The notes under the pieces are model-generated. The model was not told the origin of the DNA, did no database searches, and was given only the letters and a program-made list of their open reading frames with translations. The translations under genes and the position numbers were made by a program. A stretch of DNA of 32,102 bases from a virus. This document shows, piece by piece, positions 7,860 to 16,281 of the stretch. Position 1 is the first letter of the stretch. Each line of letters opens with the position of its first letter. The stretch spans positions 1-32,102 of IMG/VR virus record IMGVR_UViG_3300027736_000149; one strand, given 5' to 3'.

Positions 7860-8430
7860 CGAGGAGTGGTACATCCTCAAATGGACGCCTGAAAACGGCC
7901 GCGTGCTGGACATAGGCGCATGGTGGCCGACGAACCTCTCTAACTCCCGCGCGCTGATCGAAAAAGGATGGGACGCAGTGCTCGTTGAGCCGTCACCGGG
8001 GCCGATGCGAGTTTTGCTCGGCGAGTACGGCACCAACGACAAAATCACGCTCCTCCAAGCTGCCGTCACCGCCCATGGCAAGCACATTACCATGCAGGTG
8101 ACAGATTACCCGGTGTCCACCAGCGATCACAAAGTCTACTCTCTCTGGCAGACAGACCCGCTGACGCAGTACCTCGGTCCGCTGGTGGTTCCATCACTAA
8201 CCATTGCCAACATTTTCGAGGAGTTCGGGCGCTTCGACTTTATTGATATTGATGCCGAAGGCCAGTCTGTCGAACTCGTGACCCAACTCCTCGAATTTCC
8301 AGACGAAATGCTTCCGCAGTGCTTTTGTGTCGAGCATGACGGCTACGCTTCGCAGATCGAAGTCGCCGCCCGTCGCCGCGGCTACACCAATTTTCACGTC
8401 ACCGGGGAGAACCTAGTTGCGGCTCATTAA
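7840..8430 (+). CDS. FkbM-type SAM-dependent methyltransferase
   Basis: A 196-residue class I methyltransferase. RVLDIGAWWP (residues 21-30) is motif I for S-adenosylmethionine, AVLVEPSP ends the second strand with the acidic E50, and FDFIDIDAEGQSVEL near residues 132-145 is the hallmark late block of the FkbM family. Known members methylate sugar hydroxyls in polysaccharides and antibiotics. Set among glycosyltransferases, this one may cap a sugar attached by its neighbours. Two adjacent ATGs, 7840 and 7843, both fit; AAGG at 7831 suits the second slightly better. It overlaps both neighbours. At 196 residues it is a little short but holds the core motifs. Confidence 0.8.
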   Translation: MMHSQNDEEWYILKWTPENGRVLDIGAWWPTNLSNSRALIEKGWDAVLVEPSPGPMRVLLGEYGTNDKITLLQAAVTAHGKHITMQVTDYPVSTSDHKVYSLWQTDPLTQYLGPLVVPSLTIANIFEEFGRFDFIDIDAEGQSVELVTQLLEFPDEMLPQCFCVEHDGYASQIEVAARRRGYTNFHVTGENLVAAH

Positions 8431-9268
8431 CATCCAACCCGTCCGCAATGAGGCGTGGTGCCTGGGTTTAACAGCCCGCGCCTTGCTTCGCTGGTGCGAC
8501 GATGCCGTATTCCTCCTCCACGCCTGTACAGACGCCTCTGAAGCGATCCTGGAGGCCGTAGCGGCCGAACATCCGGGCCGCGTCCATGTCATGCACGAAG
8601 CGGAAACGATCTGGCGCGAGATGCACCACCGGCAACGGCTGTTAGAATACGCGCGCTGCCTTGACGCCACGCATGTCTCTGTGGTGGACGCCGACGAGAT
8701 CATCGCGGGCGACACGCTGCCCGCCATGCGCGATCACGTTGCGCACCTGGCACCCAAGCAGTTCGCCGCCATCAAGTTTCGGAACATCATTGACGGCCTC
8801 GACCAGTACCGCGCCGAGCGCGGGCCATGGGGCACCGAGGCAGGAACCATAGTCGCCTTTGGAGATCATGGCCGCCTATGCTGGGAGGCCCGAAACGGAT
8901 ACGACCACCACCAGCGCAGCCCGTATGGGGCGGTGCAAGCGTCGTATATCCAGGGCGGCGGACTTCTCCACCTGCAATTCGCCAGCCGTCGCCGCCTGAT
9001 CGCCAAGCACGCGCTATACAAGGCATCCGAGCGTGTGAAGTACCCGCAGAAGTCCATCCGCGACATCGACGCGCTTTACAATATGGCGCCGTCGCTTGGC
9101 GGCATCGAACGCAGGCCGACGCCGGCCGAATGGTGGGCACCGTATGCCGACCTGATGGGCCACTGCGACATCGACGCCGAGCCGTGGCAGGAACAGGCCA
9201 CGCGCGATCTAGTGGCGCAGTACGGCGCCGCGCATTTTGGCGGACTCGACCTTTTTGGAGTGGCATGA
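8417..9268 (+). CDS. GT2-like glycosyltransferase
   Basis: A 283-residue GT-A enzyme. The start RLINIQPVRNEAWCLG has the RNE signature of GT2-like transferases related to those acting on lipopolysaccharide cores. It is followed by a MHHRQRLLEYAR helix and VSVVDADEII, where D91-A92-D93-E94 is the metal motif. The C-terminal half has the HHQRSPYG and GGGLLHLQFASRRRL segments, the latter a W/H-rich region often near the active site of this group. TTG 8417 is the start: GGGGAG lies six bases before it. The last codons form an ATGA overlap with the head-tail connector gene, so the sugar block is joined translationally to the virion genes. Confidence 0.78.
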   Translation: MRLINIQPVRNEAWCLGLTARALLRWCDDAVFLLHACTDASEAILEAVAAEHPGRVHVMHEAETIWREMHHRQRLLEYARCLDATHVSVVDADEIIAGDTLPAMRDHVAHLAPKQFAAIKFRNIIDGLDQYRAERGPWGTEAGTIVAFGDHGRLCWEARNGYDHHQRSPYGAVQASYIQGGGLLHLQFASRRRLIAKHALYKASERVKYPQKSIRDIDALYNMAPSLGGIERRPTPAEWWAPYADLMGHCDIDAEPWQEQATRDLVAQYGAAHFGGLDLFGVA

Positions 9269-9849
9269 GCACAATCCTCAAACTTACCGTTACTTCGCCG
9301 GTGCAAGCGCCAGCCGAGCCGGTCACCCTGACCGAGATCCGCGAAGCGCTGGGCATTGCCGACGCCGACAACACACGCGACTCGCTCCTATTGGCATACG
9401 GCGCGGCGGCCCGCGAGGTGGCCGAGGTGTGCCAACAGCGCGACATCGTGGCGAAGCAATGGGACTTGTTTTTGTCATCTTTCCACGGCTATGCCATCGA
9501 CCTCCGCGACAACGCCACCGCCGTTACCACCTTCCGCTACCGGAAGAGCGATGGCACTTACACCACAATGGTGTCTGGCACGGACTACGAGTTTGATTCC
9601 TCCCTGTCGATCCTTACGCCGGTGAGCAATGGCACTTGGCCGACCGCTGAACTCTGGCCGTCGTCTGCCATCGAGATTCAGTTCACGGTTACGCCGCCAG
9701 CCATCACCAGCCGTCTAAAACGCGGCATCCTGGCGCTGATCTCCCTGTGGGATGCCAATCAAGTGCCCGCCGAACTCGGCGCATCGGCAGTACAGAATTA
9801 CCCATTCATGCTGTCGTTGCTTGAGATCGGACGGCGTGAAATCGTATGA
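9265..9849 (+). CDS. Head-tail connector, gp6/phiE125 gp8-like
   Basis: A 194-residue connector that would sit under the portal and help seal the filled head. PVTLTEIREALGI followed by a DSLLLAYGAAAREVAEV helix and a basic W-D-L-F segment is the usual start of gp6-like and phiE125 gp8-like proteins. A beta-rich insertion (YRKSDGTYTTMVSGTDYEF) precedes the C-terminal RLKRGILALISLWDAN helix, also typical. ATG 9265 overlaps the TGA of the preceding glycosyltransferase; the longer open frame extends only through that gene in another frame. This gene restarts the standard head-to-tail order interrupted by the sugar block. Confidence 0.85.
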   Translation: MSTILKLTVTSPVQAPAEPVTLTEIREALGIADADNTRDSLLLAYGAAAREVAEVCQQRDIVAKQWDLFLSSFHGYAIDLRDNATAVTTFRYRKSDGTYTTMVSGTDYEFDSSLSILTPVSNGTWPTAELWPSSAIEIQFTVTPPAITSRLKRGILALISLWDANQVPAELGASAVQNYPFMLSLLEIGRREIV

Positions 9850-10217
9850 CCAACCGCCAACGTCACAAGGGCAACCCCGGCCGGTTTACGCAGTTGCTCA
9901 CCATCACCGCATCAAGCGGCGTGCGCGGCGATGGCGGCGACTTCCAACCCGCCTGGAGCGGCACCAGCACGCAAGTCCGCGGCATGTGGCGGAAGACCTC
10001 GTATACAGAAGCGGCAATGGAGGGCGGGCGATTCTCGCGCGCCGCTGGCGTGTGGGAGATTCCGTGGATTCCATCGCTTGCCGAGGACTTCCGCGTGAGT
10101 TACGCCGACCGCAATGGGACGACGCAATACCAGCGCATTGTGGGCATTGATGAGCCCGAGCGGCGGGGCCGCGAGCTGCATCTGTACGTGGTCGAGGACG
10201 AAGGGGCGAAGTTATGA
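9846..10217 (+). CDS. Head-tail adaptor (head closure) protein
   Basis: A 123-residue protein of the Phage_H_T_join type (SPP1 gp16 and HK97 gp7-like in role). It begins with a Gly-rich basic stretch, then FTQLLTITASSGVRGDGGD, a W-containing G-x-Q-V-R-G-M-W strand, and YQRIVGIDEPERRGRELHLYV, the usual C-terminal beta hairpin of these adaptors. It would close the head channel and bind the tail. Overlaps of four bases at both ends tie it to its neighbours. Family assignment rests on size, strand pattern and exact synteny between the gp6-like connector and a DUF3168-like gene. Confidence 0.82.
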   Translation: MTNRQRHKGNPGRFTQLLTITASSGVRGDGGDFQPAWSGTSTQVRGMWRKTSYTEAAMEGGRFSRAAGVWEIPWIPSLAEDFRVSYADRNGTTQYQRIVGIDEPERRGRELHLYVVEDEGAKL

Positions 10218-10645
10218 GGGTTCAAGAGGCCATCACTCGGCAACTTGCGCAAACCAGCAGCGCGACGTATGCGCTGGCCGGTACGCGGGTGTATTGGAAC
10301 CTTATTCCCAAAAACCCGACGTTCCCCATGGTGCGCATCAGCAAAACCGCCAAGCGCTCGATTATTCAGGGGATCACCTTCGCCTCCGAGCCCAGCATCA
10401 CTGACATTCAGATAGGCTGCTTCGCCAAAACGCAGGAAGCCGCGGCTGACCTGGCCGACGCCGTTTCCTCCGACCTCTCCACCTACGGCACCATCTGGCA
10501 GGCGCTGCCGCTTACCAGCCCGGTCACCGGCGACGCGCTCACCGCCAAGATCGAGCCGACCGGCGAGGAAGATTTAATCTCTGACGACCTGATCGAATTA
10601 GGCGTGGCCGGCGAGGCCCGCACTTTCTCGGTCCATACGCGCTAA
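10214..10645 (+). CDS. Tail completion protein, DUF3168-like
   Basis: A 143-residue protein like SPP1 gp17 and lambda gpU-type tail terminators, expected to cap the tail tube and join it to the head. It shows the familiar sequence of a short N-terminal helix (MRVQEAITRQLAQ), a strand with RVYWNLIPKNPTFPMVRIS, a core with ITDIQIGCFAKTQEAAADLADAV, and a C-terminal strand ending RTFSVHTR. GAAGGGG precedes ATG 10214. It ends 54 bases before the tail tube gene, the first real gap since the capsid gene. Confidence 0.8.
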   Translation: MRVQEAITRQLAQTSSATYALAGTRVYWNLIPKNPTFPMVRISKTAKRSIIQGITFASEPSITDIQIGCFAKTQEAAADLADAVSSDLSTYGTIWQALPLTSPVTGDALTAKIEPTGEEDLISDDLIELGVAGEARTFSVHTR

Positions 10646-10673
10646 CCGCGCGCAACCTATAACCCATTAGCTA

Positions 10674-10688
10674 CCGCCCAAGCGGCGG
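10674..10688 (+). promoter_or_regulatory. Hairpin before the tail tube ribosome site
   Basis: CCGCC and GGCGG arms with a five-base loop lie just upstream of the AAAGGAAA ribosome site. There is no T tract, so it is not a terminator. It may be a processing site or stabilise the tail tube mRNA. Confidence 0.3.
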
Positions 10689-10699
10689 AAAGGAAACAT

Positions 10700-11116
10700 A
10701 TGGCACAAGCCTACTCTGCCTCCGGGTCATTGCTCCAGTTTGGTAGCTCCAGCCCGGTCACCTACGCCACCATTCCCTACGTCGTTGGGTACTCCTACGG
10801 GGGTTCCGAGCGCTCACGAATCGACGTTACTCCAATCTCGGCCAGCGCTTTTGAGTTTATTGCCGACATTCCGGGTGAACAAAACGTATCTTTCGACCTC
10901 AACATCGACCCGGACGACACGCAGCACGCCGCGCTTTTGAGCGCGTATAACAATCAGACGCTGCTCTACTTCCGCGACCGCCACGACAACACCGGGGCCT
11001 GTGACGAGTATTTCACCGGCTACGTGACCCAGTGGAATCGCAGCGCGGCCAAAGGCTCCGCCCGCATGGTGTCCGTGGTTGTCACGATCACCGGCTCCGT
11101 CAACACCGTTCCGTAA
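10700..11116 (+). CDS. Major tail tube protein
   Basis: A 138-residue protein fitting the siphovirus tail tube group. It is beta-rich and Gly/Ser-rich at the start (YSASGSLLQFGSS), and the block PISASAFEFIADIPGEQNVSFDLNI recalls tube proteins that build the hexameric ring. A VTQWNRSAAKGSARMVSVVVTIT segment is the last beta hairpin. It has the strongest ribosome site of the tail region, AAAGG before ATG 10700, and a 54-bp untranslated leader with a hairpin, as expected for a highly made protein. Position between the tail completion gene and the assembly chaperones supports the call. No Ig-like extension is present. Confidence 0.8.
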   Translation: MAQAYSASGSLLQFGSSSPVTYATIPYVVGYSYGGSERSRIDVTPISASAFEFIADIPGEQNVSFDLNIDPDDTQHAALLSAYNNQTLLYFRDRHDNTGACDEYFTGYVTQWNRSAAKGSARMVSVVVTITGSVNTVP

Positions 11117-11121
11117 ACTTT

Positions 11122-11556
11122 ATGCTAAACCCAATCAACCCGCCAATCGAGATCGGTTGGCGCGGTCAACTTTATTACTCCGATCTCTCCCTTGGCCAGC
11201 TCGCGCTGGTCGAGGGGGAAGTTGGCGTCGCAATTGTCTACCCTGCCGAGTCGATGCTTTGGCAGAAGCCGGAAGCGTATCAGCGCGGGGTGCTTCTGTA
11301 CGCCATGTTGCAGCCGCACGGCATCAAGGGCCTCACCCTTGCCGATTGCATGGCTGCCATTGTCGGCGACCAGCGCGAGTATTTCCTCACCAAACTCCAG
11401 AAGGCAACCGACCGGCTGAAACCGCAGCTACAGGCGCTTTGGGGCGTGAAGGAAGAGGCACCAGCAGCCCCTTTGGACGAGAGCAATGGTGGACAGAACT
11501 CTGGGCCAGCGCTCGTATCCACCTCGGAATCAGCGAGTGCGAGTTCTGGAGTCTAA
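11122..11556 (+). CDS. Tail assembly chaperone, short (gpG-like) form
   Basis: A 144-residue protein that would bind the tape measure and recruit tail tube subunits but not be in the finished virion. It has short helices with ESMLWQKPEAYQRGVLLYAML and LTADC-like segments and a low-complexity Ser-rich tail (STSESASASS), a common feature of the unshifted form. ATG 11122 opens the conserved part; the upstream frame extension overlaps the tail tube gene and was rejected. There is no clear ribosome site, so coupling from the tail tube gene is likely. A -1 slip near 11469-11475 makes the longer form listed separately. Confidence 0.75.
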   Translation: MLNPINPPIEIGWRGQLYYSDLSLGQLALVEGEVGVAIVYPAESMLWQKPEAYQRGVLLYAMLQPHGIKGLTLADCMAAIVGDQREYFLTKLQKATDRLKPQLQALWGVKEEAPAAPLDESNGGQNSGPALVSTSESASASSGV

Positions 11557-11651
11557 CGCCCGGTCAGTTCATGGACCTCGCGCTGACGAAAGCAAAGGAC
11601 AATGGCGAGACCTCGGAACGTAATCACACGCGCGGGACGATGGCGCGTTGA
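11122..11651 (+). CDS. Tail assembly chaperone, frameshifted (gpGT-like) form
   Basis: A predicted -1 frameshift product of about 176 residues. The first 118 residues come from the short form; then the ribosome moves back one base and reads 58 residues ending at TGA 11649-11651. The new part holds EQWWTELWASARIHLG, then CEFWSLTPGQFMDLALTKA, which matches the W-S-L-T-P pattern of T-domain chaperones. This segment has no good start codon of its own before the conserved W-rich part, so a shift is the simplest explanation. The slippery heptamer is listed separately. The two forms together would bind the tape measure and control tail length. Confidence 0.7.
11469..11475 (+). other. Candidate -1 slippery heptamer
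   Basis: CCCTTTG is read in the first frame as ..C CCT TTG, fitting the X XXY YYZ rule. After a -1 slip both tRNAs pair with CCC and TTT. It lies where the tail chaperone must change frame to join its conserved W-rich second part. CCC-TTT is not one of the most efficient known slip sequences, so efficiency is uncertain. Confidence 0.6.
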
Positions 11652-12156
11652 AGTTCAAGGACTGAAGGCCGTTCAAACCAGCTTCGCCGAGCTATCGTCG
11701 ATCTTGACGGCTGACGACCGCGTGGAAAAATATCAGCGCGGCCTCGCCATCGTCAAGTACGGATTTGCGCAGGCGTCCATGATCCTTCGGGATGCGGCAC
11801 GTTCTGCGCTGGGCGGAAAATCGCGCCGCGTCACCGCCGCCACCTTTGCCTTTGCAGACCTCGACGCAGGCCGCACGAAAGCGCAAAAGCGCTCATCGCT
11901 TGTGGGCGTCCGAACCGGCGCTCCGCCACGATTAGATAAAAGTATCTACCGCGTGTGGGGCGCTGGATCAACCCGCAAAAACGGCACAACCGCAACCAAC
12001 GGGCTCGGCATTTCGCTCGGTCGAATCTTTGAATCTGGCACGCGCTATCAGCGCGGAACGCGGTTTTTCTCATCGGCCATCCGTAATACAAAATCCCGTG
12101 CAATCTCAACGCTCGTGACCGCCTACAAGGACGCGATCAAACTATTCAATGGCTAG
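11602..12156 (+). CDS. HK97 gp10-like tail protein (tentative)
   Basis: A 184-residue basic protein. The start VEVQGLKAVQTSFAELSSIL, the central ASMILRDAARSALG helix and the late IFESGTRYQRGTRFFSSAIR are reminiscent of HK97 gp10-like connectors, which carry an E-x-G-T-x4-G-x-x-F-F pattern before the last helix. Such genes normally lie before the tail tube gene; here it sits between the chaperones and the tape measure, overlapping the frameshifted chaperone end by 50 bases. AAAGG precedes ATG 11602. It may be a displaced gp10 equivalent or an unrelated minor tail protein with similar spacing. Confidence in the exact family is limited. Confidence 0.5.
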   Translation: MARPRNVITRAGRWRVEVQGLKAVQTSFAELSSILTADDRVEKYQRGLAIVKYGFAQASMILRDAARSALGGKSRRVTAATFAFADLDAGRTKAQKRSSLVGVRTGAPPRLDKSIYRVWGAGSTRKNGTTATNGLGISLGRIFESGTRYQRGTRFFSSAIRNTKSRAISTLVTAYKDAIKLFNG

Positions 12157-14653
12157 CCTAATCGTCAAAATCACCGGGGATGCCAGCGGCTTTAAGGGCG
12201 TGGCTGGGGCGCTGAACCGCGACCTGGATTCCATCGCAACCAAAGCCGACAAGGTGAGCGGTGCCATTGGCTCACTCGGAACCACGATGTCCGTGGGCCT
12301 GACCGCGCCTATCCTCGCGCTTGGTGCGGGTGTCATCAAGACTGCTTCCGACATGGAGTCATTGCGCCTAGGGCTGGCTTCTGTCGCCAAGGGAGCGGAC
12401 ACCACTGAGGTACAGCTTGCGCGGCTGAAAGAGGTAGCGAAACTCCCCGGCCTTGGGTTTTCCGAAGCCATCCAGGGCTCCGTTCGCCTCCAGTCTGCTG
12501 GATTCTCCGCGCAGCTCGCGGAACGCAGCCTGAAGGCATTCGGGAACGCGCTGGCCACTGTCGGCAAGGGCAAGGCCGACCTCGACGGCGTTACGCTGGC
12601 GCTGTCGCAGATCGCCTCCAAGGGCAAGATCAGCGCGGAGGAAATCAACCAACTAGCCGAGCGGGTGCCGCAGATTCGCGTGGCCATGAAGGCCGCGTTT
12701 GGAACCGCCGACACCGAGGTTTTGCAGAAGGCTGGCATTGGCGCGGAGGAGTTTGTAACGCGCGTCGTTGCGCAACTGGAAAAGCTGAAGCTCGTGTCTG
12801 GCGGCACCAAGAACAGCCTCGAAAACCTCGCCGACAAGTTCAAGGAAACCGCCGACCGCATTGGTTCCAAGATGCTGCCAGCGGTCAATGAGATTCTGCC
12901 GAAACTAGAGGCTTTGGCTGGCATCGCCGGGGATGCGGTGGAGGGCTTCACAAAGCTGCCGAACGAGGTACAGAATACCGCGCTGGCACTCGGCGCCGTG
13001 GCCATCGCGGCCGGGCCGGTTATCAAGGCATTCCAAAGTATGCAGGCGGGGCTTGCGTCGATCCAATTGGCGGCCGGATTGGCTGGAGTTGGGTTGGCTA
13101 CGCTGTTCGGCGCTGTCGTCATCGCCGGTATCGCTCAAACCATGAGCGCTATCGACCAGTTGCGCGCGAAGACCAAGGCGTATTACGATGACCTGGAGCG
13201 CCGCCGCACGGGCAAACAAGACATTATCGCGGGCCAGGAAAATGCAGGGCTTGGCGGGGTGCGCACGCGCGAATCGTTTATCACGCCGGAGGTGTCAAAC
13301 GTAGCGGAAAAATACAAAATCGATCTTAAGGGGATCTCGGAAGAACTTGGTCTGTTAGGTAAAAAAACCGTAGTTGCTAAAGACAACACGCTGGATCTAG
13401 CCAAAGGCATGGCCAAGGCCTCGGATGAAATTAAGGTAACCAGCGTGGCTGGACTTGATGCGCGCGGGGCGCTGTCTAAAACCTCTCTCGTGTACATCGA
13501 AATGCTCCAGCGTACTAAGGCAGGCGTGGAGACGGTCAAGAATGCGATGTATGACTACATCACGGCTGGATCTATCTACGGAAAGCAGATTGGCACACAT
13601 GCAGCTTTGTTTGATGAGGCAGGTTTAGCGGCCACGCAATATGCGATCAGCCTGGGCAACATCCGGCGCGAACTGGAGAACATGCCAGCGGCCAAAGTGC
13701 AGGAGATCACCGTTAACCAGCGGCGCGGGACGGTATTGGAGACGCAGGATATTCTCGGCTCATCGTCAACTCTTAGCCAGTCTCAGCGAGTGGCACAGGC
13801 TGAAGCCGACCTTGCCCGCATCAAACAACTGAACGCCGAGGGCAAGGCCACCGGCAATGATGTCATTGCCGCTCAACAGCAGCTCAAAAAGGTTACGGAA
13901 GAAACTGGGCGCGCAGCGACTACCAGCGGTAAGGCGCAAACCAAGGCCATGCAGCAAGTTTCCACCGTTATCACTGACCTCTCGCGCGGCATCGCCGAAA
14001 TCATCTTCAAGGGCGGCAAGTTTGGTGACATGATGGCCAACGTGGCCAAGCAGGCCGGGCAGGCTATCGTGCGCGAACTTATCGAAGGCGCGCTGAAAAA
14101 GCTGGCCACGAAGCTCCTCGACGTTGGCGGCATCATGGGCAAGGTATTCGGTGGCGCCGGTGGCGCTGGCGGCACGATCTTCTCCGCAGCCGGAAGCGCT
14201 GGCGGTAGCGCAGCGGGCGCGGCGGGTAGCGCGGCTGGCGGCATAGGCAGCGCAGTTGGTGCCGTCGCCTCGGGCGGGATTACCGCTGTAGTTGGTGCCG
14301 TGGCGGGCGTAGTTGGCGCTGTTTCATCGGTCATCGGTAATTTCCAGATGGCCCACATGAACACCGCCCTCGGCCGCATCGAGGAATCCACGCGCTACGT
14401 GAAAATCTGGACCGGCGAACAGTCGCAATCGCTCCTCTGGTGCGCGCAGAAGTCCACTGAATACCTCGGCTACGCGGTGAAGTCGCTCGACATGATCGGC
14501 CTCCTGAACTCGCAAATGCTCGGGCTCGCGCAAGCTGGCGGCGGGGCTGGCGGAACGACGATCAACATGGCCGGGGCGTACCTGCTCACCGATGCCGCGC
14601 TGGACGACTTTATCGAGCGCTTCTCGCGCCGGCTGAAAACACAGGGCCTCTAA
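12149..14653 (+). CDS. Tape measure protein
   Basis: An 834-residue protein that sets tail length and is delivered with the DNA. Residues about 70-220 match the tape-measure N-terminal domain: LRLGLASVAKGADTTEV, the LPGLGFSEAIQGSVRLQ segment, and ISAEEINQLAERVPQIR are its typical elements. Hydrophobic helices lie near residues 273-293 and 307-330, and a Gly/Ala-rich, membrane-active-looking stretch lies near 669-730. The middle is helical. At roughly 1.5 angstrom per residue the tail would be about 120 nm long, which is an estimate only. It overlaps the gp10-like gene by eight bases and has one cysteine (near residue 759). No peptidoglycan-hydrolase motif was seen within it. Confidence 0.93.
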   Translation: MASLIVKITGDASGFKGVAGALNRDLDSIATKADKVSGAIGSLGTTMSVGLTAPILALGAGVIKTASDMESLRLGLASVAKGADTTEVQLARLKEVAKLPGLGFSEAIQGSVRLQSAGFSAQLAERSLKAFGNALATVGKGKADLDGVTLALSQIASKGKISAEEINQLAERVPQIRVAMKAAFGTADTEVLQKAGIGAEEFVTRVVAQLEKLKLVSGGTKNSLENLADKFKETADRIGSKMLPAVNEILPKLEALAGIAGDAVEGFTKLPNEVQNTALALGAVAIAAGPVIKAFQSMQAGLASIQLAAGLAGVGLATLFGAVVIAGIAQTMSAIDQLRAKTKAYYDDLERRRTGKQDIIAGQENAGLGGVRTRESFITPEVSNVAEKYKIDLKGISEELGLLGKKTVVAKDNTLDLAKGMAKASDEIKVTSVAGLDARGALSKTSLVYIEMLQRTKAGVETVKNAMYDYITAGSIYGKQIGTHAALFDEAGLAATQYAISLGNIRRELENMPAAKVQEITVNQRRGTVLETQDILGSSSTLSQSQRVAQAEADLARIKQLNAEGKATGNDVIAAQQQLKKVTEETGRAATTSGKAQTKAMQQVSTVITDLSRGIAEIIFKGGKFGDMMANVAKQAGQAIVRELIEGALKKLATKLLDVGGIMGKVFGGAGGAGGTIFSAAGSAGGSAAGAAGSAAGGIGSAVGAVASGGITAVVGAVAGVVGAVSSVIGNFQMAHMNTALGRIEESTRYVKIWTGEQSQSLLWCAQKSTEYLGYAVKSLDMIGLLNSQMLGLAQAGGGAGGTTINMAGAYLLTDAALDDFIERFSRRLKTQGL

Positions 14654-16281
14654 TGGGTATATCAGTTCTAATTCAATCTACCCTTCGGAATAACCTGACG
14701 GGGCGGGACGGAGTGTCGATTACCAAGGCACTCCGCACTATCCCCACGGCCACGATCCGCACCGTGGACAAAACCGGGGCATTCCTGCCCGCCGTCGGCA
14801 ACCTGATCGAAGTTCAAGACGACCTCGGCGGGCCGACGGTGACGCTGTTTGGTGGCTCGATCAACGAAGTCGAGCGCATCCGGCGCCGCACCAGCATCGC
14901 CACACTCGAAACCAACTGCTCATGCGTCGGCAAAGCTGACCGGCTAGAACGGCGCCTGGCTGGCTATTACGAGTGGACAGGGAAAACGGGCGGCTACATT
15001 CTTGGGCAGATGGTGGCGAATAGTCTTTCCGGCGATATCTCTATTGCATCCCCATCCGGCATCACCGCCGGCCCGGTGATTGATTCGCTGGTGTGGGATT
15101 ACCCGACCTGCAAGGACGCCGCCGATTCCGTTTGCAACCTCACCGGGTACGAGTATTACGTGACGCCGGAAGGCACATTTTCGTATTTCTTGCCCGCATC
15201 CAATGCCTGCCCGGTGAGCATCACTACCGGGGCGAACGTCAATAAGATCACCACCCGCGAGACGCGCGAGGACTTCTGCAACCGCGTCACGATCAAAGTA
15301 GCCAACGCGCTACGCGATCCAGACACCGAAAACTTCACGGGCGACGGGGTGTCCACCAGCTTCAACGTCACCAACCCCATCGCCCAGGCGCCCGACATCT
15401 TTATCGGCTCGCCAGCCGTAGCTCAAACCGTCGGCATCATCGACGTAGACACCGGCAAGGATTGGTACTGGCAAGAAGGCTCAACCGAGATACGGCAGGA
15501 CAGCGGAGCCACTGTCATCAGTGCCGGTGTCTCGATCATGGTCACCTACGTCGGAACCGAATCGATTCTGGTGGCGGCAGCCAACACGACCAGTATCAGC
15601 GACCGGGCGACAGCCGAGAGTAACAGCGGGATCTACCACAAGCTACTCACCCTTGACACCAAGCTCACGCGCGCCAACGCGCAAGCCGTAGCCGACGCCT
15701 ACGTTGACCGCTATTCCGAGCTTTCAGTGGTCATGGTCTTTGAGACAGATACCATCCTGGAGCCCGACTGTATCAACATCGAGCCAGGCCAAACGCTTAC
15801 CGTTTCCCTCACCGGATACCAGTGCGCCGGAACCTATCTAGTCCGCTCCGTTACGCTTCAATCCCGCCTGAATGATCAGCACGAGGCCCGCTGGGCTGTG
15901 CGCGTCGAGGCCGTGAGCGGGCCGGTGCTGCGCAATTACGTGGACGTGTTCCGCGATCTATCGGGCGGCGGCGGGAATATCAGCGGCTCCAGTTCCATCG
16001 CATCGGCCGGGAGTGGTGCCGGGGTGTACGTCTACGAGCCAGCAAAGCTGACGGCCAACACCACGATTACCGCGCCGGTTCCGGCGACGAGTGGAGCGAC
16101 GATGGTGGTGTTTATCAAGCAGGGTGCTGGGCCGTATACGATTAGCTTTGACGCCACGCAGTTTGCGCAGATCGTCAACACAAACATTCCAGCCGTCGAA
16201 AACATGGAGATAGCCTTCCCTTTCGTCGGCCGCTCTGACGGCCTTTGGTGGCCGATGTCTTTTGCCCGTGAGATGTCCTAA
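14653..16281 (+). CDS. Tail hub/baseplate protein
   Basis: A 542-residue protein right after the tape measure, in the place of the tail-tip hub. The first third alternates strands and has TVTLFGGSINEVERIR and ATLETNCSCVGKADRLE segments like hub domains that surround the tape measure. The middle has a beta-rich insertion with FTGDGVSTSFNVTNPIAQ, and the DRYSELSVVMVFET to NIEPGQTLTVSLTGY part recalls the second hub domain. A Gly/Ser linker near residues 440-455 leads to a C-terminal beta domain of about 85 residues, perhaps for fibre attachment. There are eight cysteines and no signal peptide. TAATG links it to both neighbours. Exact family was not determined. Confidence 0.65.
   Translation: MGISVLIQSTLRNNLTGRDGVSITKALRTIPTATIRTVDKTGAFLPAVGNLIEVQDDLGGPTVTLFGGSINEVERIRRRTSIATLETNCSCVGKADRLERRLAGYYEWTGKTGGYILGQMVANSLSGDISIASPSGITAGPVIDSLVWDYPTCKDAADSVCNLTGYEYYVTPEGTFSYFLPASNACPVSITTGANVNKITTRETREDFCNRVTIKVANALRDPDTENFTGDGVSTSFNVTNPIAQAPDIFIGSPAVAQTVGIIDVDTGKDWYWQEGSTEIRQDSGATVISAGVSIMVTYVGTESILVAAANTTSISDRATAESNSGIYHKLLTLDTKLTRANAQAVADAYVDRYSELSVVMVFETDTILEPDCINIEPGQTLTVSLTGYQCAGTYLVRSVTLQSRLNDQHEARWAVRVEAVSGPVLRNYVDVFRDLSGGGGNISGSSSIASAGSGAGVYVYEPAKLTANTTITAPVPATSGATMVVFIKQGAGPYTISFDATQFAQIVNTNIPAVENMEIAFPFVGRSDGLWWPMSFAREMS

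Noticed and set aside
8827-9264. Longer N-terminal form of the head-tail connector
   Set aside because: That part is the GT2-like gene read in another frame and is Arg/Pro-rich; ATG 9265 begins the conserved part and has an ATGA overlap.
12142-13122. Minus-strand open frame of 326 codons opposite the tape measure
   Set aside because: Low-complexity Ala/Ser/Pro composition typical of an antisense shadow; the plus-strand tape measure is secure.
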